Shown piece by piece: positions 34,096 to 43,201 of a stretch of 64,000 bases of DNA. The position numbers and the translations under genes were made by a program. Source of the DNA: Amycolatopsis sp. NBC_01488 (lineage in GTDB: Bacteria; Actinomycetota; Actinomycetes; Mycobacteriales; Pseudonocardiaceae). The notes under the pieces were generated by a model. It saw only the letters and a program-made list of their open reading frames with translations, ran no database searches and was not told where the DNA came from. Position 1 is the stretch's first letter; every line of letters starts with the position of its first letter. The DNA lies in the NCBI RefSeq assembly GCF_036227105.1, contig NZ_CP109434.1, forward strand, positions 6,172,501-6,236,500. The letters run 5' to 3'.

Positions 34096-35193
34096 GTGGT
34101 GCAGCAAGTGGTGGTGATCGGTGCCGGGGTGTACGGCGCCGCGGTCGCTTCGGAGCTGGCGCGGCGCGGGGCCGGGGTGACCGTGGTCGACTCCGGCGCA
34201 CCCGCGGGCGGCACCTCGGGGGCGACGTTCTCGTGGACCAACTCCAACGGCAAGGAGCCGCGGCCCTACCACGACCTCAGCGTCGCGGCGATGGAAGCGC
34301 ACCGGAAGCTCGCCGCCGCGGCCGGCGGCGACTGGTACCACGAGACCGGCAACCTGGAGTGGGCCGCGGACGAGGCGGAGCTCGAACAGCTGCGCCGGAA
34401 GGTCGACTCGGTCACCGGGTACGGCTACGGCGCACGCTGGCTCACCCGCGGCGAAGCACTGCGACTCGAGCCGGACATCGACCCGGACGGGCTGCCCGCC
34501 GACGGGATCGCGTACTTCCCGGACGAGGGCTGGATCGAGCCGGCCCGGATGATCGGGTACCTGCTGGCCGCGTCCGGGGCCGAACGCGTCTGGAACGACG
34601 CCGTCACGCAGATCGACGTCTCCGGTGACCGGGTGCGTGCCGTCCGGCTGGCCTCCGGGCGGGAGCTGCCCGCCGACGCCGTCGTGAACTGCGCCGGACC
34701 GGAGGCGGCCGACATCGCCGCGCTGGCCGGGCTGGCGCTGCCCATGCGCAACACCCGGGGTGTGCTGATCTACACCTCCCCGGTGGCGGTCGCGGTCGGC
34801 CGGGTGATCCACGCGCCGCACGTGCACCTGCGGCCCGACGGCGCGGGCCGGCTCCTGCTGCACACGCACGAGGTGGACGGCGCGGCGCACGTCTCGGACT
34901 CGGGGGAGATGAGCGTCGACCCCGCCGCCGTGGACGAGGTCGTCACCGCGGGGCGCGCGCTGTACCCGGGTCTCCACGCCGCGAGCGTGGAGAGCGTCCG
35001 CGTGGGCGTCCGGCCCATCCCCGGTGACGGCCTGCCGGTGCTGGGCCGGGCGGCCCGGCTGCCGAACTTCCACTTCGCCGTCTCGCACAGCGGCGCGACG
35101 CTCAGCGTGCACGTCGGCGCGCTCGTCGCTGCCGAGGTGCTCGGCGAAGACCATTCCGCCGAACTGGCCGCGTTCCGGTTCGAACGCTTCTGA
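34096..35193 (+). CDS. FAD-dependent oxidoreductase of the D-amino-acid-oxidase (DAO) family
   Basis: 365 residues from GTG 34096. The start VVVIGAGVYGAAVASELARR is the FAD-binding GxGxxG fold. VDSGAPAGGTSGATFSWTNS follows, and the C-terminus has VRPIPGDGLPVLGRAARLPN, FAVSHSGATLSVHVGALVA. DAO enzymes oxidise amines or amino acids (glycine, sarcosine, proline, opines). Followed after eleven bases by an amidohydrolase gene, so a cyclic or N-substituted amine substrate is plausible. Confidence 0.88.
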   Translation: MVQQVVVIGAGVYGAAVASELARRGAGVTVVDSGAPAGGTSGATFSWTNSNGKEPRPYHDLSVAAMEAHRKLAAAAGGDWYHETGNLEWAADEAELEQLRRKVDSVTGYGYGARWLTRGEALRLEPDIDPDGLPADGIAYFPDEGWIEPARMIGYLLAASGAERVWNDAVTQIDVSGDRVRAVRLASGRELPADAVVNCAGPEAADIAALAGLALPMRNTRGVLIYTSPVAVAVGRVIHAPHVHLRPDGAGRLLLHTHEVDGAAHVSDSGEMSVDPAAVDEVVTAGRALYPGLHAASVESVRVGVRPIPGDGLPVLGRAARLPNFHFAVSHSGATLSVHVGALVAAEVLGEDHSAELAAFRFERF

Positions 35194-35204
35194 AGGAGGA
35201 CGTC

Positions 35205-36557
35205 GTGCGCACCACGGTTCTGCACGCCTGCGACCTCGCCGACGGCACCGGTGACCCGGTCCGGCCGTCGGTCGACGTCGTGGTCGAGGGCGACACGATC
35301 CGGGAGATCGTGCCGACCCGCCCCGCCGAGGAGTACGGCCGGGTCGACGAAGTGGTCGAAGCCGCGGGCCTGCTCGCGCTGCCCGGCCTGATCAACAACC
35401 ACACCCACGGCACCGCGTACGGCCCGCTGTTCCCCAGCGGTCACGAGGCGCTGCCCGCCGCGCAGGTCCGGGCGAACCTGGACCGGCACCTGGCCGAAGG
35501 CACCACCACCGTGCTGTGCGTCGACGGATTCGTCACCGCCGACGCGGTGGCCAGGACCAACGACGACCACCCGGTGACCGTCCGGCTGGCCTCCTGCAAC
35601 ACGCCGGCCTGCCTGCACGCGGCGGCGACGGCCGACGGTGGCGGGCTCACCGACGAGAGCCGGGCGTTCACCGCGCCCCGTGCGGTCGAGGCCGGCGCGG
35701 TGGCGCTCGGCGAGATCGGTGCCGGCCACACCCTCGGCGGTGGTGGCGCGAGCTACATGTACATCCCGGCCGAGATCGCCCGGCGCACCGGCACGACCAT
35801 CACGCCCCGGCAGGCGGACGCGCTCAAGGTCGCGGTGCTGGGCAGGCACATCGCGGCGGCGTCGTTCGACCGGGACGCCCTCGAGCAGGCGCTGGCGGAC
35901 GCCGGGCTGACCGGCAAGCTGTCGGTCGACGAGGTCCGTGAGCTCGTTTCGGAGATCATCCTGCCCGCGTTCGACATCGCCCTCGACGGCCTTCGCGAGG
36001 CGGGGGAGTACGCGGCCCGCGCCGGTGTCCCGGTGCTGGTGCACAACGCGGCCGCGTCGATGACGCAGGTCGCGGCGGTCGCCCGCACCGGGGTGCCGCT
36101 GATCGCCGGGCATTCGAACCACTCCAGCTTCGAGCTGCGCGAAGCCCTGCGGCACGCCGAGCGGCTCAAGGAGCTGGGCGCGACCGTGGACGTCTCCACC
36201 CTGGACACGTTCGGCGCGCGGCGGCTGACCAGCGGGCCCGACCTGCTGTTCGCGCTGTTCGAGGCCGGGCTCGTCGACACGATCTCCACCGACTACGCCG
36301 GCGGGTTCCACGACCCGATCCTGCTGGCGATCGACCGGGCGGTCGCGGCGGGAGTGGTGACCCTGCCCGCCGCCATCGCGATGGCCACCGGCAACGTCGC
36401 CGACGCCATCCCCGGCGTGGCACCGCGGCGCGGCCGGGCCGCACCGGGCATGATCGCCGACCTGGTGCTGACCGACCCGGCGGACCTGCCGCGGGTCCGG
36501 ACCGTCATCATCGGTGGCCGGACGGTCGTGCGCGACGGCGAGTGCGTCGCGGCCTGA
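35205..36557 (+). CDS. Amidohydrolase-family enzyme
   Basis: 450 residues from GTG 35205 with GGAGGA upstream. A metal-dependent hydrolase barrel is indicated by LLALPGLINNHTHGTAYGPL (HxH), VLVHNAAASM, LIAGHSNHSSFELREALRHA and DTISTDYAGGFHD. The C-terminal beta-sandwich has GMIADLVLTDPADLPRVRTV. It resembles dihydropyrimidinase/deaminase-like amidohydrolases; the substrate is unknown. Co-operonic with the DAO oxidase. Confidence 0.85.
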   Translation: MRTTVLHACDLADGTGDPVRPSVDVVVEGDTIREIVPTRPAEEYGRVDEVVEAAGLLALPGLINNHTHGTAYGPLFPSGHEALPAAQVRANLDRHLAEGTTTVLCVDGFVTADAVARTNDDHPVTVRLASCNTPACLHAAATADGGGLTDESRAFTAPRAVEAGAVALGEIGAGHTLGGGGASYMYIPAEIARRTGTTITPRQADALKVAVLGRHIAAASFDRDALEQALADAGLTGKLSVDEVRELVSEIILPAFDIALDGLREAGEYAARAGVPVLVHNAAASMTQVAAVARTGVPLIAGHSNHSSFELREALRHAERLKELGATVDVSTLDTFGARRLTSGPDLLFALFEAGLVDTISTDYAGGFHDPILLAIDRAVAAGVVTLPAAIAMATGNVADAIPGVAPRRGRAAPGMIADLVLTDPADLPRVRTVIIGGRTVVRDGECVAA

Positions 36558-36582
36558 CGGCGCGGCGGGGAAGGGGCGCACG

Positions 36583-37563
36583 GTGAAGCGGACGACGATC
36601 GGGGACGTCGCGGCGGCGGCCGGGGTATCGGCGGCGACGGTGTCGCGGGTGCTCAACGGCGGCGCCGTCAAGGAGGACACCGCCACCCGGGTGTGGGCCG
36701 CGGCGGCCGAGCTGGACTACACACCGAACGCCCTCACGAAGAGCATCTTCGCCGGCCGGTCCAACACCATCGGCGTCATCATCGACGACCTACGCAGCCC
36801 GTTCTACCTCGACCTGATGCGCGGGATCGACGAGGTCGCCGACGCCAACGGCAGCCTGGTCATGTTCGCCAACACCTTCCACCGGTCCGGCCACGAAGCC
36901 GCCCAGGTGCAGACGATGGACGAGCAACGGGTCCGCGGGCTCGTGGTCACCACCGGCGACTCCACCGACGAGCGGACCGGGCGCATGGCCGTGGGCGGCA
37001 CCCCGTGTGTGATCGTCGCCCGGCCGGCGCCTGGGACGCAGGCCAACCTGCACTCGGTCGCCCTGGACAACGTCGCGGCGGGCCGGCTGATCGCCACGCA
37101 CGTGCTCGCCTGCGGGCACCGGTCCGTCGGCGTGGTCACCTCCGGCGGCCGGCTGTCCCAGCGCGACCGCACGGAAGGGTTGCGCCGCGGCCTCGCCGAG
37201 GCGGGTGTTCCGCTTCCCGCCGTCGGCGTGGTCTCCGTCGAGACCGACGACCACGCCGACGCCGCGCTGGCGACCCTGCTGCGGCAGCCGGTCGACGTCG
37301 TCGTGTGCCTGACCGGACGGCGGACGGTGGCGGTCCACACGGCACTCGTCGCGCGTGGACTGTCCATTCCGGACGACATCGGCTTCCTCACCATGGACGA
37401 CTTCGCCTGGGCGCCCGCCCTCGGCATCACCGTCGTCGCGCAACCCTCCTACCGCATGGGGCAGCGGGCGGCCGAGCTCATCATCGACAACCCCGGTGAG
37501 CCCGCACGGCTGACCTTCCAGCCTGAACTGCTCGCGCGCACTTCCTGCGGCGAGCGGCACTGA
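36583..37563 (+). CDS. LacI-family transcriptional regulator
   Basis: 326 residues from GTG 36583. The LacI headpiece is TTIGDVAAAAGVSAATVSRV, LNGG, followed by the hinge region and a periplasmic-binding-like domain (NTIGVIIDDLRSPFYLDLMR, VTSGGRLSQRDRTEGLRRGL, LSIPDDIGFLTMDDF). It is encoded between the amidohydrolase and the MFS transporter and presumably controls them in response to the substrate or an intermediate. Confidence 0.92.
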   Translation: MKRTTIGDVAAAAGVSAATVSRVLNGGAVKEDTATRVWAAAAELDYTPNALTKSIFAGRSNTIGVIIDDLRSPFYLDLMRGIDEVADANGSLVMFANTFHRSGHEAAQVQTMDEQRVRGLVVTTGDSTDERTGRMAVGGTPCVIVARPAPGTQANLHSVALDNVAAGRLIATHVLACGHRSVGVVTSGGRLSQRDRTEGLRRGLAEAGVPLPAVGVVSVETDDHADAALATLLRQPVDVVVCLTGRRTVAVHTALVARGLSIPDDIGFLTMDDFAWAPALGITVVAQPSYRMGQRAAELIIDNPGEPARLTFQPELLARTSCGERH

Positions 37564-37660
37564 CCCGGGACGTCCCGGACACCAACTTCGCACAGCGCGT
37601 CACCACCCACCGGCGCACGTTCCGGTGTGGTGCGCGGCCGCGCGGAAACAGGGGTCAACG

Positions 37661-38956
37661 ATGCCCACCTCCCCGACCCGCACCCCGCGGCAGCTCACCG
37701 TCCGCCTCGGCGGCGCGGCGGGTCAGGTCATCGAGTGGTACGACTTCACCATCTACGGCTACTTCGCGGTGTTCCTCGCTCCGCAGTTCTTCCCGGCGCA
37801 CAACGAGGTGGCCGGCTTGCTGGCCACGTTCGTCGGCCTACTGTCCACGTTCGTCACCCGCCCGCTCGGCGCGGTCGTGGTCGGCCACTTCGCCGACCGG
37901 CTTGGCCGGCGCCGGATCCTCGCGGTCACGATCTTCGGCGCTTCGCTTTCGGCGGCGGTGATCGGCGTCCTGCCTTCGGCGTCGTCGATCGGCGTGGCCG
38001 CGTCGGTGCTTGTCGTGCTCTGCCGGCTGACCCAGGGCATCTTCACCGGGGGCGAGGTCCCCGCGGCCGGTTCGCTCGTGCTGGAGCACGCTCCCGCCCG
38101 CCGCCGGGCCTTCTCGGCCAGCTGGGTCCAGGTGGGCGCGGCCGCGGGCAGCGTCCTGGCGTTGCTGGTGGCCACCCTGCTGTCCACTGTGCTGCCGCAC
38201 GACGCGCTGGCCGAGTGGGGCTGGCGCATCCCGTTCCTCGTCGCAGCGCCGCTGGGCGCGGTCGGCTGGTTCGTCCGGGCCCGGCTCACCGAGACTCCGG
38301 AGTTCGCCAAGCTGGCCGAGCACGGCGAGGTGGTCCGGGCACCCATCGTGGAACTGGTGACCAACCCGCGGCACCTGGGCCGGATCCTCCGGCTGCTCGG
38401 AGTGTTCCTGTGCGGCAGCTTCTTCGCGTTCTACATCTTCCTGACCTACGTGCCCACGTACCTGCTCGGCCACGCGCACCTCGGCGAGCGCGCGACCTTC
38501 GCCAGCGCGTTGATCGCGCAGTGCTTCATGATGTGCGTGATCCCGCCGGCCGGGCGGCTGGCGGACCGGATCGGCCGCCGCCCGGTGCTCTTCGCCGCCC
38601 AGATCCTGTTCGTGGTGCTCTCGGTGCCCGTGTTCCTGCTGATGGGGCTCGGGACGTTCGGGTTCGTCCTGCTGGCGCAGCTGGTCATCGTCATCCCGAT
38701 CGGCTTGCACCAGGCCGTCCAGATCCCGATCATGCTCGAGCTGCTGCCGACCCGCGTCCGGGTCAGCGGCGGCGGGCTGGCGTTCGGGATCGCCTCGGCC
38801 CTGTTCGGCGGCACGGCGCCGATCTTCGCGGTGTGGCTGGTGGGCCGCACCGGAACGGGCACCAGCGTGGCGATCGCCGTCGTGGTGGCCGCGCTGATCA
38901 GCATGGCCGCCACGGTGGCGACACCCGAGACCGGGCGCCGGGAACTGGAGGCCTGA
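37661..38956 (+). CDS. MFS transporter, metabolite:H+ symporter (MHS) type
   Basis: 431 residues with twelve predicted membrane segments. The opening GQVIEWYDFTIYGYFAVFLA and the loop motif GHFADRLGRRRILAVTI, plus LTQGIFTGGEVPAAGSLVLE, are diagnostic of the MHS family (proline/betaine, citrate, shikimate and dicarboxylate symporters). It is the likely uptake system for the substrate of the DAO oxidase and amidohydrolase. Confidence 0.9.
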   Translation: MPTSPTRTPRQLTVRLGGAAGQVIEWYDFTIYGYFAVFLAPQFFPAHNEVAGLLATFVGLLSTFVTRPLGAVVVGHFADRLGRRRILAVTIFGASLSAAVIGVLPSASSIGVAASVLVVLCRLTQGIFTGGEVPAAGSLVLEHAPARRRAFSASWVQVGAAAGSVLALLVATLLSTVLPHDALAEWGWRIPFLVAAPLGAVGWFVRARLTETPEFAKLAEHGEVVRAPIVELVTNPRHLGRILRLLGVFLCGSFFAFYIFLTYVPTYLLGHAHLGERATFASALIAQCFMMCVIPPAGRLADRIGRRPVLFAAQILFVVLSVPVFLLMGLGTFGFVLLAQLVIVIPIGLHQAVQIPIMLELLPTRVRVSGGGLAFGIASALFGGTAPIFAVWLVGRTGTGTSVAIAVVVAALISMAATVATPETGRRELEA

Positions 38957-39147
38957 GTGGACACGCACCCCCGCGACACCGTTCCGGAAGCCGGAACCAA
39001 CCGGCTGTTCGCGCGATCGCCGTGATCGACCGGGCGGGCAACAAGCTGCCGCACCGGGGCCAGAGCCGGAAGGAACCGGAACATGAGGACCGAGATTCGT
39101 CGCGGTGAGCGGGTGCTGCGGGATGTGATGGTTCGGGCAGGCGGTGT

Positions 39148-39398
39148 GGTGGGGCGCCCAGCGCGTTGCAGGCGAACCAGGCGTGCACGATCTCCGGTCC
39201 GTTAGGCAGCATCACCAGAACGGTGTCGCCCTCGGTGACCCCCAGTTCGCGCAACCCGCCGGCGAGGCGCGCGTTCGCTCGTGGAACTCCGCGTAGGTCA
39301 CGGGCGACCCGTCCCTCCACTGGAACGGGTTGTCCGGGGTGGTCGAAGCCCAATGGTCGAGTGCGTCGAGAACGGACCACGGGCGTGTGCTCGGCTCA
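39148..39398 (-). pseudogene. N-terminal fragment of an acyl-CoA synthetase (AMP-binding)
   Basis: Minus strand reads WSVLDALDHWASTTPDNPFQ, WRDGSPVTYAEFHERT, then, after a frameshift near 39262, LAGGLRELGVTEGDTVLVML, PNGPEIVHAWFACNALGA. This is the start of an AMP-dependent acyl-CoA synthetase. The P-loop, A5 and C-terminal lysine regions are missing. Confidence 0.6.
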
Positions 39399-39551
39399 CT
39401 CGCGCCGTCGGCGGCGCGGCCACCGCCGCCGACGTGGTGATAGGGGTTCCGCCCGGCCGGGTGTCGAGGACGGCAGTGGTTACGGTGTTTGTTCGGAACG
39501 GGCGAGCAAACGGTCGGTCAGTTCGAGCGTTGCCAGGTACCACCAGGCGAT

Positions 39552-40291
39552 CTGGCGGCCGTGGTGGCTGCGGGCGGCGTGCAGTGGACGGTCAACACCG
39601 CACTCGTCGGCGCGGTCATCGCCTGGACGGTGACCATCGAGCACCCGCGTCAGGTGCTCGGCAGCGCATCGGACAACCTGCTCGAGGTCGCCCAGCTCGC
39701 ACTCGGTGTGTTCGTTGCGCTGGCGCTGCTGATGATCGTCCCGACGTTCGCCTGCACCAGTGCGTCCAGCTCGACCAGTACAAGCTGGCCGCCCGTACCG
39801 ACCAGCGCACCGGGCTGCTCAACGCCATCACCTGGCACGAGCAGGCCAGGCATGCTCTGGAACGGGCCCAGGCCACGGCGGCCCGGGTTGGCCTCCTGAT
39901 GATCGATCTGGACTGGTTCAAGCGCATCAACGACAACCACGGCCATCCCGTCGGCGACGAGGTGCTCGCGAAGGTCGCCACCGTGGTCACCAAGGCGGTT
40001 CGCCAGGGTGACACTGTCGGCCGCTACGGCGGGGAAGAGTTCGCCGCCCTCCTGCCCGGCGTCGAGGAGGACGAACTCCGCGCGATCGCCGAACCCATCC
40101 GTACCCGTATCCGCGCGCTTCGCATCACCGCGCCTACCGGTGAACTCATCCCGTTGACGGTCACCGTCGGCGCTGCGCTCCATCCCGAGATTCCCGAACC
40201 CAGTCTGGATGGGCTCGTCCGAGCTGCCGACAACGCGCTTTACGCGGGCAAGCGGGCCGGTCGCGACCGGGTAGCCCTCGCCAGCTGTTGA
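39552..40291 (+). pseudogene. GGDEF diguanylate cyclase, 5'-truncated and frameshifted
   Basis: A membrane portion in one frame (TVNTALVGAVIAWTVTIEHP, SDNLLEVAQLALGVFVALAL) is followed, after a frameshift near 39750, by LDQYKLAARTDQRTGLLNAI and a complete GGDEF domain with GLLMIDLDWFKRINDNHGHP and the active-site GRYGGEEFAALLPG (GGEEF). The catalytic domain could still be made from an internal start, but the protein lacks most of its usual membrane sensor. Confidence 0.6.
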
Positions 40292-40462
40292 GGCGGCCAC
40301 AGCAGGTGTCCGCTGCGCGATTCGTCGTGTGACCTCTGGGGAGCAGTATTCGCTGGCCTGTATACACCGGCTACGCGGGCTGGAGCCAGGTGTTGACGTC
40401 TCCTGGCACCCGCAGCAGCTACGCCACGCGCGGCTCGTCCAGGCCATAGCGCAGAACGGGCA

Positions 40463-40746
40463 TCAGTGCGGCTGCATCACGTCGTAGAACGCCTGGGCGA
40501 TGGCTTTTACCCTGCCCTTGCAGGCTTGTGTGTCGTCTGCGGGCATTTTCCAGTCGGAGATTCCGATCTTGAACGTCGCGTTGCTGTCCAAGACGACCAG
40601 GTCGCACATCGTTCCCCGCGGAGCTGGCCCCCACGCCGCGCTCTCGCCCAGGTGCACCGCCGGGTCGAGCACGTAGCCGCCGGAGGAGGTGTAGACGTCG
40701 AATCCGGTGCGCTGGCGCTGCACGCTGTTCACCTCGAGATCGAGGT
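40463..40746 (-). pseudogene. C-terminal fragment of an exported protein
   Basis: The frame reads FDVYTSSGGYVLDPAVHLGE, SAAWGPAPRGTMCDLVVLDS, ISDWKMPADDTQACKGRVKA and ends QAFYDVMQPH. The two cysteines and the closing helix recall small exported lipoproteins of the DUF3558 kind, but the match is loose. No start or signal peptide is present. Confidence 0.35.
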
Positions 40747-41044
40747 GAACCGGTCCATGGAGTCCGACCGTCACCGCCCCGTCGCTGGGCCATTCGAGTG
40801 GTCGACAGTTCGCGCAGGAACGGGCGGATCGGCGAGCCGGACACGACAAGCCTGTCGAACAGCGTAGTCAGAACTGGCCGGCGTCGGCGGCTACCAGCGG
40901 AATTGGCAGAGCTCCGCTCACGATCCTCGCTGTCTCCTCCGGCGACAGCTCATTCGCGCAGGACGCGGAGATGCTGGGAGACGGCTCGGCGTCATGACGA
41001 AGACCCGGGCCAGGCCGGTGGTCGCGGCGGGTGAGCGGCAGGGG
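40747..41044. other. Gap with the second copy of a 20-bp repeat
   Basis: No gene was recognised. TCGCTGGGCCATTCGAGTGG at 40782-40801 is identical to 19681-19700. Confidence 0.45.
40782..40801. repeat. 20-bp exact repeat, copy 2
   Basis: Same strand and sequence as 19681-19700. Flanking bases differ. Confidence 0.6.
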
Positions 41045-42028
41045 TCAGGTCCGGTTTGCGATGTGCTGCGCGCCCAGCTGTGAACGCAGTGTGCTCAGGT
41101 CGCAGTACGCCCGCGGCGGCAGCCCGAAGCGGCGGCGGAACTCGTTGATGAAATGCGACGCGCTCGGGTAGCCGACCGCCCGGGACACCGACACGACGGT
41201 GCCGTTGCCCCGCACCAGCAGGTCCCGCGCCCTGGTCAGCCGCATCTCTTTGACGAACTGGTACGGCGACTTCCCGGTGGATTGCCGGAACAGCGCGGTC
41301 AGCGCCGACGGGCTCATCGCCACCTGCTCCGCCATGTCGGTGACGGTCAGCGGCTCGGCCAGGTTGTCCTGGATGAACGTGATGACCCGCGCGACCGGAT
41401 CGTGGTTCTGCTGCGCCGCGGCGATTTCCAGCAGCCGCTCGTACTGCTCGGCCTGCAGCACGCGGTAGACCATCTCCTGCAGGTACGCGGGCGCCAGGAT
41501 CCGCCGGTCCGGCCCGGTGGACAGCGCGCGCAGGAACCGGATGACCGAACTCATCAGCCCGGAGTCCAGCGCCGAGACGAACGCCTTCGACGGATCCGGC
41601 GGGCTGTCGACCAGCATTTCCGCACGCCGCTGTTCCAGCATTTCCACCGACACCCGCCGGACCACCGCGGGGTCGATCTGCAGCACGAAGGAGAGGAAGG
41701 GCTTCGTGACGGTGGCCTCGAGGATCTCGGCCTGGAAGTGCAGGTGGCTGTTCAGAACCAGGTAGTTGAACGGGTCGTACCGGTAGGGCTGCCCGTCCAC
41801 CGTCACGCACTTACGACCCTGGCTGACCACGCACAGTGACAGCGATTGGACCTCTTCCCAGCTGGGCGCGGTGGGCTCGTGGAAGCGGTAGATCGTCAGC
41901 CCCGGCCACAGCCCGGTGTTGCCACCGACCTCCGGTGCGCGTCCCGCCAGCTCGGAGATCAGGTCACCGGGCGTCATCCGATCTTCCAGCGGCGGAACGG
42001 ACCGCACCATGCCTGCCTCCGACGTCAC
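41045..42028 (-). CDS. AraC-family regulator at the 3' end of the monooxygenase operon
   Basis: 327 residues (GTG 42028; MVRSVPP at 42010 is possible). AraC_N sensor domain (WEEVQSLSLCVVSQGRKCVT, YDPFNYLVLNSHLHFQAEIL). C-terminal helix-turn-helices LTVTDMAEQVAMSPSALTAL, FRQSTGKSPYQFVKEMRLTR and AVGYPSASHFINEFRRRFGL. It is a close paralogue of the AraC protein at 50933-51886, sharing for instance YQFVKEMRL, ASHFINEFR and DPFNYLVL. Same strand as the operon, 91 bp after its last gene. Confidence 0.92.
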   Translation of the reverse strand: MTSEAGMVRSVPPLEDRMTPGDLISELAGRAPEVGGNTGLWPGLTIYRFHEPTAPSWEEVQSLSLCVVSQGRKCVTVDGQPYRYDPFNYLVLNSHLHFQAEILEATVTKPFLSFVLQIDPAVVRRVSVEMLEQRRAEMLVDSPPDPSKAFVSALDSGLMSSVIRFLRALSTGPDRRILAPAYLQEMVYRVLQAEQYERLLEIAAAQQNHDPVARVITFIQDNLAEPLTVTDMAEQVAMSPSALTALFRQSTGKSPYQFVKEMRLTRARDLLVRGNGTVVSVSRAVGYPSASHFINEFRRRFGLPPRAYCDLSTLRSQLGAQHIANRT

Positions 42029-42119
42029 GGAGCCGCCCCGACCGCACCGGCGACTCGGCCGTTTGGACCCACGAGTTTACGCTGCGCAGCCGAGCGAAGC
42101 GAGTCCTGTCCGAGCCCGC

Positions 42120-42410
42120 TCACCCGATGGTCTCGAACTCCCGCACGCTCCGCTCGGCCAGGTTCGGGATCGCTTCGCCGAGCACATGCTTCTGGAACGC
42201 GTCGGTGGCGCGGTGATCGGCGTACCCGGAGGCGTCGACGTACTTCTCGTACAGCACAAAGGTGTCCGGGTCGTCCCGGCTCACGTGCGCCTGGAACTCC
42301 AGCATCTTCTCCTCCGCCCGGTTGCCGGGCGTGACGGTTTCCAGGATCTGCCGAATCTTCTCCGCCTGCCCAGGCTTCGCGACCCAGGTGGCGATGACGA
42401 CATAAGCCAT
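42120..42410 (-). CDS. ABM-family (antibiotic biosynthesis monooxygenase-like) protein
   Basis: 96 residues from ATG 42410. A dimeric alpha/beta-barrel protein: MAYVVIATWVAKPGQAEKIR, FQAHVSRDDPDTFVLYEKYV and ATDAFQKHVLGEAIPNLAER. Family members oxidise quinols without cofactor (YgiN-like) or degrade reactive products. As the last gene of the diiron monooxygenase operon it may handle quinol- or catechol-type products. Confidence 0.85.
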   Translation of the reverse strand: MAYVVIATWVAKPGQAEKIRQILETVTPGNRAEEKMLEFQAHVSRDDPDTFVLYEKYVDASGYADHRATDAFQKHVLGEAIPNLAERSVREFETIG

Positions 42411-42436
42411 GAATCCTCCGAAGTGCTCAGAGCTGC

Positions 42437-43171
42437 TCAGAATTTGCTGAAACCGATGGCGCGCAGCTGCTCTTGGCCGGCGTCGCTGATGTCCGACGGC
42501 CGCCACGACGGGGACCAGACCCACGCCACCCGGAAGTCCGCGACGACGGCGGCGTCCTCCAGCAGCGCCGTCCGGATCTGGTCCTCCATGATCCCGGTGA
42601 GCGGGCAGGCGGGTGAGGTCAGCGTCATGGTCAGCGTGGCGACGTTGTGCTCGTCCACCGTCACGCCACGCACGAACCCCAGGTCGACGACGTTGACCCC
42701 CAGGTCGGGGTCGAGCACGTCGTAAAGCGCCTCCCGCACCGGAACCGACCGCGCGTCCGCCGGCGCACTGTCGACGACGGGTTCGTCCGCGGCCACGACG
42801 GGCGCCGGTACGGCGGCGGCTTCGTACGCGCCTGCCGGTTGCAGTTCGACACGCACGTCGGCTGTCTCGCTGCTGATCCAGTCGGCCTTGCCGTGCGCCT
42901 TCCGCCGCACCCGCACGATCGGCTCCGCGGGTGTGGCGGAACCGCCGGCCACGATCAGCTGCCCGGCAGAAAGCCCGGCTCGGCCGGCGTTCGCCAGTGC
43001 CTTGTCGAGCACCCGGGCGACCGGCTCACACGTACGACCGGGCCCGCGCCGCAGCTTCGCGACCGCGTCCACCACGCTCAGCCCACGCACGCGCGCCAGC
43101 GCCGTCCGGGCGTCGGCGGCTGTCACCCGCGTCTGGGGCGCCACCGTTTCCAGCACCGCAAGGGTCGTCAC
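42437..43171 (-). CDS. Fusion of a uL22-like domain with an MIP18/SufT-type Fe-S assembly domain
   Basis: 244 residues from GTG 43171 (GGAGGAA seven bases upstream). Residues 12-112 look like ribosomal protein uL22: TALARVRGLSVVDAVAKLRR, ARVLDKALANAGRAGLSAG and IVRVRRKAHGKADWISSETA. A low-complexity linker (113-142) follows. Residues 144-235 are an MIP18/PaaD-like (DUF59) domain: VREALYDVLDPDLGVNVVDL, GFVRG, and TSPACPLTG with its conserved Cys189. The DUF59 part suggests a role in Fe or Fe-S assembly for the oxygenase or its Rieske protein. What the L22-like part does here is unknown. It is not the housekeeping L22 gene, as no ribosomal operon is nearby. Confidence 0.75.
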   Translation of the reverse strand: MTTLAVLETVAPQTRVTAADARTALARVRGLSVVDAVAKLRRGPGRTCEPVARVLDKALANAGRAGLSAGQLIVAGGSATPAEPIVRVRRKAHGKADWISSETADVRVELQPAGAYEAAAVPAPVVAADEPVVDSAPADARSVPVREALYDVLDPDLGVNVVDLGFVRGVTVDEHNVATLTMTLTSPACPLTGIMEDQIRTALLEDAAVVADFRVAWVWSPSWRPSDISDAGQEQLRAIGFSKF

Positions 43172-43201
43172 GACAGTTCCTCCTCGGTGATCTCACCGGG
43201 C

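Noticed and set aside
42437-43171. Housekeeping ribosomal protein L22
   Set aside because: The L22-like part is divergent, fused to an MIP18 domain and sits in an oxygenase operon with no other ribosomal genes.
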